NCBI GenBank assembly: GCA_964545665.1
Contig: CAZJGF010000048.1
Span: 1 to 11,583, forward strand
Source of the DNA: CAZJGF01 sp964545665
Lineage (GTDB): Bacteria > Chloroflexota > Dehalococcoidia > GIF9 > AB-539-J10
Direction: 5' to 3'
DNA length: 11,583 bases
Both the position numbers and the translations under genes were made by a program. Of this stretch, positions 1 to 6,538 are shown piece by piece (the first letter of the stretch is position 1; every line of letters starts with the position of its first letter). The notes beneath the pieces were generated by a model, which saw only the letters and a program-made list of their open reading frames with translations, was not told the DNA's origin and searched no databases.

Positions 1-15
1 CTCAGAAGGCTTGTC

Positions 16-450
16 TTGCCTCAGTCATCGCCCGAACAAGTGCTGCATCTTCTTTCTGAGCCTACCATGAAACAGCACGACCAGAGTCTGAGCGAAGCTG
101 AAGCTGGCTATTTCGGTGATTTGCCCGACAGGATAAGGGGCTATTTGGCCGGCAAAGTAGTTAGCTTCTCTGATAAGTTGGATCTATCTGGGGCTAGTCC
201 TTTCCAGAGGAGGGTGTGGGAGGTGGAACGGTCTATTCCTTATGGTGAAACGAGGACTTATGCCTGGATAGCGGGCAAGCTGGGTATGCGTAAGGCCGCC
301 AGGGCTGTAGGACAGGCTTTGGCCAAGAATCCTCTGCCCATAATAATTCCTTGCCATCGGGTGATTTGCAGTGATGGTAGTCTTGGTGGGTTTGGCGGTG
401 GCCAGGACTTGAAGCGGTGCTTGTTGGGAATCGAGGCCAAAGCTAAATGA
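16..450 (+). CDS. ogt: Methylated-DNA--protein-cysteine S-methyltransferase (O6-alkylguanine-DNA alkyltransferase)
   Basis: This suicide repair protein transfers alkyl groups from O6-alkylguanine (and O4-alkylthymine) in DNA to its own cysteine. The 144-residue product carries the C-terminal catalytic domain from about residue 60. FQRRVW (63-68) and IPYGETRTY (74-82) lead into the helix-turn-helix with the arginine finger in AARAVGQA (94-101). The active site PCHRV follows with acceptor Cys113, then the GSLGGFGGG loop and an LKRCLL tail. The N-terminal part is short compared with usual family lengths of about 150-175. The start is uncertain: TTG at 16 is possible, but the frame stays open to the window edge, so the gene may begin upstream; ATG at 67 would be another in-frame choice. 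The stop lies inside the end of the convergent dnaE. The family assignment is very secure; only the 5' end is in doubt. Confidence 0.93.
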   Translation: MPQSSPEQVLHLLSEPTMKQHDQSLSEAEAGYFGDLPDRIRGYLAGKVVSFSDKLDLSGASPFQRRVWEVERSIPYGETRTYAWIAGKLGMRKAARAVGQALAKNPLPIIIPCHRVICSDGSLGGFGGGQDLKRCLLGIEAKAK

Positions 451-3400
451 GCCGTTGCTCCAGTCTCAGATTGCCTTCGCCCAATATCCTGCTCAATTCA
501 GTGGCTAGTTCAGGGCAGTAGCTTATAGTTGTCTTAGGTATCTCCAGGTTAGCGATTTCTTCCCCGGTATTAATAGAAAGAGAAACTGTATCCTGCCCGG
601 GATAATTCTTCAGGATGTCGATGACTTGGCGAAGGCGTTCAACATCTTTTTCTATTTCCTCTGTTTGCTTGATGTTTATTGTGAGGCGATGTCGGCTTGA
701 GGCGAGAGCTTGCTTGGCTGCCTCTTCGCTTTGCTCAGGGCTTTGGCTGGCCCCGGTGGCAGGCGCTGGTTCAGTCTGCTGATAAAGTCGTGCCTGCTGG
801 CAATTCAACTGTACCCTTCCGTCCCTTATCTTCACTGACCCTTTAACCACGAGGATATTACCTTCTTGCCATAGCTCTTTGGTATCTTCGTGAAGCCTTG
901 GCCATACGGTAACTTCTATGCTGCCGTTTAGGTCTTCGATCGTTGCGATGATAAAAGGGCGTCTATCCCGAGTGTAGGCTTGGCGTGCTGAGGCTACCAT
1001 CCCGGCGACTACTACTGTTTCATTGGCCATATCGGTGCTGATTTCACCACAGGAAGCGAATCCCTTGGATTTGTAGTGGGTAGATAGCTCAGGAGTTAGA
1101 GAATCGAGTGGATGTTGTGAGAAATGAACGCCCAATAGCTCTCTCTCCCAATCCAGTTTTTCCTTAATAGATACATCTTCATGCTGCTTTACCTCCTGAT
1201 CAGGAACAAATGCGGGAGAGGTTTGAGCCCATAAATCAAACATGCCAGCTTGTCCTGATTCCCTCATTCGTTGCTCCATTTGACCCAGGGAGATGATGTT
1301 ATCAATGGATTCAAGAAGCCTTCCTCGGCTGCTCATGGTATCGAAGGCACCAGATTTGATCAGGCTTTCCAGTACCTTCTTATTGATGTTGCGCAAATCA
1401 ACTCGATGGCAGAAGTCTTCTACTGACTTGAAAGTACCCTCTCTGCTACGGGCAGACAGGATAGACTCAATAGGTGAACGGCCGACATTCTTGATAGCGG
1501 CCAGTCCAAAACGGATTGCTCGGTTACCTTCGCTCTCTTCAATGGCAAAGTCAGCCTGACTTCTGTTAATATCAGGAGGAAGCACCTGAATGCCCAGGCG
1601 TCGGCATTCAGCTACAGCTGAGCAAACCTTCTCCATGTCATCCCAGTAAGTGTTTAGATAGGCAGTCATATATTCGGTGGGATAGTTTGCCTTGAGATAG
1701 GCACAGCGATAGGCAATAAGCGCATAGCTTACGCTATGAGCTTTGTTAAAGGCATAGCCAGCAAAGGGCTCGATTAGGGCAAATACTTCTTTAGCCAATT
1801 CTGTCGATATGCCTTTTCTATTAGCTCCGGCAATAAAGGTCTTCTCTTCCTTCTTCATCACTTTTGGTATCTTCTTACCCATGGCTTTACGGAAGATGTC
1901 AGCCTGTCCTAAGCTGTAACCAGCTAGGGATTGGGCAATGAACATCACCTGCTCTTGATAGACAATGACTCCGTAGGTTTCCTCCAGAATTCCTTTTAGG
2001 GCAGGGTGGGGATAATGAACTGGAATGAGCCCTTGTTTGGCTTTTATGAAAGTATTAATCTGCTCCATTGGTCCTGGACGATAGAGAGCTACCATAGCGG
2101 CAATATCGCCGAAATTGGTAGGCTTAAGTCCCTCCAGATAGCGGCGCATGCCACTGCCTTCGAGTTGGAATACACCTTTAGTTTCTCCAGAGGCAAGCAA
2201 CTGGAATGCCTTAGTATCATCGAGGGGGATATGCTGCAAATCTATGGAAGTCCCTCGATTTTCCTTCACGGTCTTGGCAGCTTTATCCAGAATGGTTAAG
2301 TTGGATAGGCCAAGAAAATCCATTTTGAGCAAGCCTAGGCGAGCTATGTTCTCCATGTGGAATTGGGTCATGACAGCGTGCTGATTCCCTTTGCCTACCG
2401 ACTGTAGGGGTACGTATTCTGTTAGGGGATCTCGTGATATGACAACGCCGGCAGCATGGGTGCTAGCGTGTCTGATGAGGCCTTCCAGCTTCCTGGCTGA
2501 ATCAATCAAATGGCGTACTTGCTCATCCTGACAGTAAATGTTGTTAAGTTCACTGCTCTCTTCTAGAGCCCTGTCGAGGGTTATGGTCAACTCTGAGGGG
2601 ATGAGCCGGACTACTCCATCAACTTGGCCATAAGGCATGCCTAAAGCTCTGCCAGTGTCTCTTAACGCTGCCCTGGCGCCTAACGTGCCGAAGGTGATTA
2701 TTTGAGCTACGTGGTTAGTGTCATACTTTTGGTTGACGTAGGATAAGACTTCGTCACGGCGATCGTCTTGGAAATCAAGGTCGATATCAGGCATTTCGCG
2801 GCGCTCTATATTGAGGAAACGCTCAAAGACAAGCCCATAGGCTAGCGGATCGATGTCAGTGATGCCTAGGCAATAAAGAGCCAGGCTGGCAGCGGCGCTG
2901 CCCCGAACGCCAAAATAGATGTCTCTCTTTCTAGCGAAGGAGATGATATCCCAGACGACGAGGAAGTAATGGGCAAAATTTGTTTTCCTAATGACATCAA
3001 GCTCGTAGCTGAGACGTTCTTTGACTTCGGGTGTTGGCTCGAGATAATGCTCTTCCAGCCCCTGCCAGCAAAGCTCAGACAAGAAATCGTCAGCAGTCTT
3101 GCCTTGGGGCAATGCCACTTGTGGCAGATGAAGCTTGGTAAAATCCAATTCCAACTGGCACATATCGGCAATACGCTCAGTGTTTTCTATGGCTTGGGGC
3201 AAATCACTAAATAGCTCATTGGCTTCCATCGGGCTTCTAAGGTAAAAGTAATCACCGGCCATCTTCAATCTTTTCTCATCGTGTATTGAGGCATTGGTTT
3301 GGATGCACAGCAGAAGTTCATGAGTCGCAGCATCTTCTTTATTGACATAATGGACGTCGAAAGTAGCTACTGGGGGTATACCAAGTTTGGTAGATAGAGA

Positions 3401-3967
3401 AATAAGCTCCCGATTAATCTGCTCCAACTCAGGCATGGGGTGTCTTTGAATCTCCAGATAGTAATCACCGAAGACTTCTTTATACCACAAAGCTGCTTTA
3501 CCGGCCTGATCAATCTGCCCTTCCAGAATAAGCCGAGCTAGCTCTCCACGAGGACAGCCGGAAAGAGCGATGAGTCCATCATGGTGACGGGCCAGAAGTT
3601 TCTTATCTACTCTGGGCTTATAGTAAAATCCCTCAAGGTGGCTTTTAGTGACCAATTGAATTAAATTGTGGTATCCTTTCTCATTCTTAGCGAGCAAGGT
3701 TAGGTGGTACAGGTCTCTATGAGCCGGATCTCGGCTGTGGCAGTCCGTCTGAGCCACATAGACTTCACAGCCAATGATTGGTTTTATCCCTGCCTCTCTA
3801 GCTGCGACATAAAAGTCGATAACGCCGTACATAGCACCATGGTCAGTGATGGCGAGGCTATGCATGCCCAATTCTTTGGTCCTGGCAATAAGCCGCGGAA
3901 TGCGGCACATGCCATCAAGCAAGCTGTACTCGGTATGAACGTGGAGATGAGTGAATTTCTGTGGCAT
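443..3967 (-). CDS. dnaE: DNA polymerase III alpha subunit (replicative polymerase, DnaE1 type)
   Basis: This is the catalytic subunit of the chromosomal replicase. The 1174-residue product is the normal length for the family. The PHP domain (about 1-210) keeps its metal ligands: H9/H11 in HLHVHT, D18, H43 in TDHG, E68 in GCE, H88, C138 in SGC, and D204/H206 in FDVHY. The palm carries PDIDLDF with the catalytic pair D396/D398, and the third aspartate D550 in KMDFLGL. YRPGPM (629-634) and the fingers with AFNKAHSVSYAL (739-750) follow, then a helix-hairpin-helix region. A likely internal beta-clamp motif, QAGMF, is at 906-910. An OB fold (about 985-1062) comes next, then a low-complexity linker and a C-terminal alpha/beta domain (about 1093-1165). 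The start is ATG at 3967. No Shine-Dalgarno precedes it; a strong -10 element sits directly upstream instead. The 3' end overlaps ogt by 8 bp on the opposite strand. Confidence 0.98.
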   Translation of the reverse strand: MPQKFTHLHVHTEYSLLDGMCRIPRLIARTKELGMHSLAITDHGAMYGVIDFYVAAREAGIKPIIGCEVYVAQTDCHSRDPAHRDLYHLTLLAKNEKGYHNLIQLVTKSHLEGFYYKPRVDKKLLARHHDGLIALSGCPRGELARLILEGQIDQAGKAALWYKEVFGDYYLEIQRHPMPELEQINRELISLSTKLGIPPVATFDVHYVNKEDAATHELLLCIQTNASIHDEKRLKMAGDYFYLRSPMEANELFSDLPQAIENTERIADMCQLELDFTKLHLPQVALPQGKTADDFLSELCWQGLEEHYLEPTPEVKERLSYELDVIRKTNFAHYFLVVWDIISFARKRDIYFGVRGSAAASLALYCLGITDIDPLAYGLVFERFLNIERREMPDIDLDFQDDRRDEVLSYVNQKYDTNHVAQIITFGTLGARAALRDTGRALGMPYGQVDGVVRLIPSELTITLDRALEESSELNNIYCQDEQVRHLIDSARKLEGLIRHASTHAAGVVISRDPLTEYVPLQSVGKGNQHAVMTQFHMENIARLGLLKMDFLGLSNLTILDKAAKTVKENRGTSIDLQHIPLDDTKAFQLLASGETKGVFQLEGSGMRRYLEGLKPTNFGDIAAMVALYRPGPMEQINTFIKAKQGLIPVHYPHPALKGILEETYGVIVYQEQVMFIAQSLAGYSLGQADIFRKAMGKKIPKVMKKEEKTFIAGANRKGISTELAKEVFALIEPFAGYAFNKAHSVSYALIAYRCAYLKANYPTEYMTAYLNTYWDDMEKVCSAVAECRRLGIQVLPPDINRSQADFAIEESEGNRAIRFGLAAIKNVGRSPIESILSARSREGTFKSVEDFCHRVDLRNINKKVLESLIKSGAFDTMSSRGRLLESIDNIISLGQMEQRMRESGQAGMFDLWAQTSPAFVPDQEVKQHEDVSIKEKLDWERELLGVHFSQHPLDSLTPELSTHYKSKGFASCGEISTDMANETVVVAGMVASARQAYTRDRRPFIIATIEDLNGSIEVTVWPRLHEDTKELWQEGNILVVKGSVKIRDGRVQLNCQQARLYQQTEPAPATGASQSPEQSEEAAKQALASSRHRLTINIKQTEEIEKDVERLRQVIDILKNYPGQDTVSLSINTGEEIANLEIPKTTISYCPELATELSRILGEGNLRLEQRLI

Positions 3968-3974
3968 TTCTAAA

Positions 3975-3983
3975 ATTATAGCA
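3975..3983 (-). promoter_or_regulatory. Extended -10 promoter of dnaE (predicted leaderless start)
   Basis: On the minus strand the sequence reads TGC-TATAAT, a perfect extended -10 element, followed by TTTAGAA and then the dnaE ATG. The usual distance puts the transcription start at about 3968 or at the ATG itself, so the mRNA would have essentially no leader. No good -35 hexamer lies 16-18 bp upstream, which fits extended -10 promoters. There is no Shine-Dalgarno between this element and the ATG. The element is seen directly; its activity is inferred. Confidence 0.65.
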
Positions 3984-4023
3984 CGGGATTTCCAGCACTG
4001 CCCTCCATGGCTCAGAGAATTGT

Positions 4024-4029
4024 GGAGAG
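4024..4029 (+). promoter_or_regulatory. Ribosome binding site supporting a TTG start
   Basis: GGAGAG lies 6 nt before TTG 4036. It supports this rare start for the DUF1461 gene. The next in-frame Met, about residue 76, would remove the first membrane segment. Confidence 0.6.
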
Positions 4030-4035
4030 AAAAAG

Positions 4036-4752
4036 TTGAGATTTGTTAGAACTATTGCCTACTGGCTATTTGTAATTTGTCTCCCCCTTCTGTTTCTTAC
4101 CAGCACTGTTTGGCTGGGCGTGAACAGCACGCGTCTCTACGAGTATGGCTTCGATAGATATGGTGTAAGTGAAGATACAGGGATAGACAGGGAGCAGTTA
4201 GATAATGTGGCGAAAAGGCTTGTTGACTACTTCAGTTTTAGGGTGGAGACACCTCAAGTGATGGTAGTTATTGAGGGTAGGGAAGAGATTCCACTGTTTC
4301 AGGAAGATGACCAGAACCGCGAGCTTACCCATCTCGCTGATGTCAGGCGGCTATTTCAATTAGCCCATCGAGTTCAGTTAGCAAGCCTTGCTTACATCGT
4401 TATCTATAGCTTGCTCTTTTTGTTGTGGAGGAAAGGCCACTGGCAAGATTTGGCTAAGGGGATAAGGTGGGGATGTGCCCTTACTTTAGCTCTTATAGCG
4501 GTATTGGGCGTAGCCTCTGTCCTTATTGACTTCGAGCGACTGTTCTTTCAGTTCCATTATCTCGCCTTTGACAATCCTTGGTGGGTGAGTTCGGGTTATC
4601 TTCCGAGGCTGTTTCCTGAGCAATTTTGGCAGGACATTGCTTTCCTGGGTGGGGGAGCCATAGCCGCGGAGGCCATGATTGTGGGCGGCATTGCCTGGGC
4701 AGTGCCGGTTATTTACAGGAAACACAGAAGACTAAGTCAAGTTGCTTATTGA
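4036..4752 (+). CDS. DUF1461 / TIGR01906 family integral membrane protein
   Basis: This is a 238-residue membrane protein of a family with no known biochemical function. Four hydrophobic segments are visible at about 6-28, 114-131, 145-165 and 202-226. A polar, probably extracytoplasmic domain lies between the first two. Family landmarks are the HLADVR segment (99-104) just before the second segment, and FHYLAFDNPWW (173-183) followed by a P-rich stretch and FPEQFW before the last segment. The C-terminus is basic (RKHRR) and likely cytoplasmic. The TTG start is chosen from the GGAGAG ribosome site and the need to keep the first membrane helix. The gene is divergent from dnaE, and its stop is 23 bp before recA, so it is probably the first gene of the recA cluster. 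Its position gives no firm clue to function; a DNA-repair role should not be assumed from it. Confidence 0.85.
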   Translation: MRFVRTIAYWLFVICLPLLFLTSTVWLGVNSTRLYEYGFDRYGVSEDTGIDREQLDNVAKRLVDYFSFRVETPQVMVVIEGREEIPLFQEDDQNRELTHLADVRRLFQLAHRVQLASLAYIVIYSLLFLLWRKGHWQDLAKGIRWGCALTLALIAVLGVASVLIDFERLFFQFHYLAFDNPWWVSSGYLPRLFPEQFWQDIAFLGGGAIAAEAMIVGGIAWAVPVIYRKHRRLSQVAY

Positions 4753-4775
4753 GTTAGAGCGGGGACTATGTTAAC

Positions 4776-5822
4776 ATGTCGAAGATGGCTACAGAGAGGG
4801 AAAAAGCAGTAGAATTAGCCATTGAGCAGATTGAGAGGCAATTCGGCAGGGGCTCAATCATGAGGTTGGGTGAAACCTCAGCCAAAGTTCCTGCGGACGC
4901 TATTTCTACTGGCTCACTAAGTTTAGATTTGGCTTTAGGAGTAGGAGGCATACCCCGAGGGCGAGTTACCGAAATCTTTGGCTCGGAGGCTTCTGGTAAG
5001 ACTACACTGGCCCAGCACATAATCGCCGAAGCACAGGAAGCTGGTGGCATCGCCGCCTACATTGATGCTGAGCATGCTTTTGATCCTCTGTACGCTGCCA
5101 ATTGTGGTGTCAACTTGGATGACCTACTTGTCTCTCAACCCGATACCGGTGAGCAAGCTTTAGAAATAACTGAGACTCTGGTAAGAAGTGGTGCCGTGGA
5201 TGTGATAGTCATTGATAGCGTAGCCGCCTTAGTGCCCAAGGCAGAGATAGAAGGTGAAATGGGCGATGCCCATGTTGGCTTACAGGCTCGGCTAATGTCG
5301 CAGGCACTGAGGAAACTGACCGCTGCTATTAGCAAGTCGAGAACAGCGGTTATCTTTATTAACCAACTGCGAGAAAAGGTGGGCATCATTTTTGGCAACC
5401 CGGAGGTTACTCCTGGAGGAAGAGCGCTCAAATTCTATAGCTCAGTCAGGATAGATTTAAGGCGGGGTGACTCCATTAAGCGGGGCTCAGAGATAATAGG
5501 CGCAAGGGTTAGAGCTAGAGTGGTCAAGAATAAGGTAGCTCCGCCTTTTCGTGCTACTGAATTCGACATAATGTTCAATCATGGTATAAGCAAGGAAGGA
5601 GACTTGATTGACCTTGGCGTAGCAACAGGCGCAGTGAAGAAGACTGGCGCATTCCTTGCTTATGGGGAAGCGAAGCTAGGGCAAGGAAGAGAGAATGCTA
5701 AGGACTACCTGAGACAGCACCCTGAGCTTGCTTCGGAGCTAGAGAGTGAAATCAAAACTTCCCCAGCTATCCCCAGTATCCCTCACGGACGGGGTGTAGA
5801 GGCCCCTTCTCAAGAGGAATGA
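4776..5822 (+). CDS. recA: Recombinase RecA
   Basis: RecA is the DNA-dependent ATPase that forms filaments on single-stranded DNA, carries out strand exchange, and activates LexA-type self-cleavage. The 348-residue product is full length. Walker A GSEASGKTT is at 69-77, the catalytic glutamate is E99 in IDAEHAFDP, and Walker B is VIVIDS ending at D147. The DNA-binding L1 region (about 158-168, EIEGEMGDAHVG) and L2 region (INQLREKVG onward, about 195-215) are present. The C-terminal domain ends in an acidic, Pro-rich tail. ATG 4776 follows a GGGGA stretch at 4762-4766. ATG 4785 (MATERE...) is a possible alternative start. The gene lies 23 bp after the DUF1461 gene and 22 bp before recX. No LexA-box-like palindrome was recognised just upstream, so SOS control is not shown by this sequence. 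Confidence 0.98.
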   Translation: MSKMATEREKAVELAIEQIERQFGRGSIMRLGETSAKVPADAISTGSLSLDLALGVGGIPRGRVTEIFGSEASGKTTLAQHIIAEAQEAGGIAAYIDAEHAFDPLYAANCGVNLDDLLVSQPDTGEQALEITETLVRSGAVDVIVIDSVAALVPKAEIEGEMGDAHVGLQARLMSQALRKLTAAISKSRTAVIFINQLREKVGIIFGNPEVTPGGRALKFYSSVRIDLRRGDSIKRGSEIIGARVRARVVKNKVAPPFRATEFDIMFNHGISKEGDLIDLGVATGAVKKTGAFLAYGEAKLGQGRENAKDYLRQHPELASELESEIKTSPAIPSIPHGRGVEAPSQEE

Positions 5823-5844
5823 GGTTCAAACGGGGAACCGCCAG

Positions 5845-6330
5845 TTGGTAAATGACAGCGCTTTTCAACATTGCCTCGATGCAGCTTACCGCTATCTCAG
5901 TTACCGGCCACGCAGTGAGGGGGAAATGAGGCAGCGACTTCATCAGCGCGGTTTTGATAGTGAAGCGGTAGAGGCAACAATCACCAAACTAAAGGAGCAA
6001 GAGCTAATAGATGATTATGCCTTCGCCGCATTCTGGAAGAATAATCGCTTATCCTTCAAGCCCAAGAGCAAAAGGCTAATAGCCAAGGAATTGAAGGATA
6101 AAAAGGTGACTCAAGAGATTGTGGAACAGGTGACCGAGGACATAGATGATGACAGTAACGCTTATAAGCTAGGCTGCGGCCAGATGCAGGTGCTAGCTCA
6201 TCTGGGTTACCCTGACTTCCACCGGCGCCTGTCAAATTATCTCGGTTATCGTGGTTTTAGCTATCAGGTTATCAAGCGCACAGTAGCTCTGCTGTGGCAA
6301 GAAAAGGAATCTCGCCAGATTCAGCATTAA
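5845..6330 (+). CDS. recX: RecA regulatory protein RecX
   Basis: RecX binds RecA filaments and limits their extension and ATPase activity. The 161-residue product is near the usual length. It shows the helical RecX repeats: the opening segment AAYRYLSYRPRSEGEMRQRL (13-32), then GFDSEAVEATITKLKEQELIDDYAFA and its partner FWKNNR. A second repeat runs around 75-100 (KRLIAKELKDKKVTQEIVEQV), and a third includes GYRGFSYQVIKRTV near 134-147. The start is TTG 5845 with GGGGA nearby upstream. The frame is open upstream into the end of recA, so a slightly longer form cannot be excluded. It sits 22 bp after recA, the classical arrangement, and ends one base before the ATG of the next small gene. Confidence 0.93.
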   Translation: MVNDSAFQHCLDAAYRYLSYRPRSEGEMRQRLHQRGFDSEAVEATITKLKEQELIDDYAFAAFWKNNRLSFKPKSKRLIAKELKDKKVTQEIVEQVTEDIDDDSNAYKLGCGQMQVLAHLGYPDFHRRLSNYLGYRGFSYQVIKRTVALLWQEKESRQIQH

Positions 6331-6331
6331 G

Positions 6332-6490
6332 ATGGTAGATTGGAATTTAGCGGCCAGAATTGCTGGCGGTGGCTTTGGCATGGTGTTCCTCATCTTGGCG
6401 GTGTTAGCCTTGTTGGTATGGTTAACTTATCTAGGAGTGAATAGATTCAGCAAAGGAAGCTTGAACACTGAGGAAAAGAAACGCCACTGA
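6332..6490 (+). CDS. oadG: Small OadG-like gamma subunit of a Na+-translocating decarboxylase
   Basis: This is a 52-residue, single-pass membrane protein that starts one base after the recX stop. Residues 1-12 are amphipathic. A hydrophobic helix covers about 13-36, with the glycine-rich entry GGGFGMVFLIL typical of OadG, and it ends in GVNRF. A polar, charged tail with EEKKRH follows. In characterised Na+ pumps the gamma subunit anchors the carboxyltransferase to the beta subunit and aids assembly. This protein is too short to contain the zinc-binding C-terminal domain of longer OadG proteins. No separate Shine-Dalgarno is close to the ATG, so translation probably depends on reinitiation after recX. 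The identification rests on the helix pattern and on the beta-subunit gene that follows 48 bp later. Confidence 0.75.
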   Translation: MVDWNLAARIAGGGFGMVFLILAVLALLVWLTYLGVNRFSKGSLNTEEKKRH

Positions 6491-6526
6491 GGCTAGCAAT
6501 ATCTCTGAACAAGGTCTACTACCATT

Positions 6527-6533
6527 GAGGGGG
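6527..6533 (+). promoter_or_regulatory. Ribosome binding site for the decarboxylase beta-subunit gene
   Basis: GAGGGGG lies 5 nt before TTG 6539. It is the main reason for choosing that TTG as the start, since no ATG is available near the conserved N-terminus. Confidence 0.6.
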
Positions 6534-6538
6534 CCAAT

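Noticed and set aside
443..3967. Long frames on the plus strand and in other phases within dnaE
   Set aside because: They are shadows of dnaE: none resembles a protein family, and none has a ribosome site or independent support.
4753..4775. Search for a LexA/SOS operator in front of recA
   Set aside because: The 23-bp gap holds no palindrome of GAAC-n4-GTTC or CTGT-n8-ACAG type, and none was recognised before the DUF1461 gene.
4749..4777. Possible internal recA promoter (TTGAGT-17 bp-TAACAT), which would make ATG 4785 leaderless
   Set aside because: Each hexamer matches the consensus at only 4 of 6 bases, and the ATG at 4776 has a usable purine-rich site, so the case is too weak to annotate.
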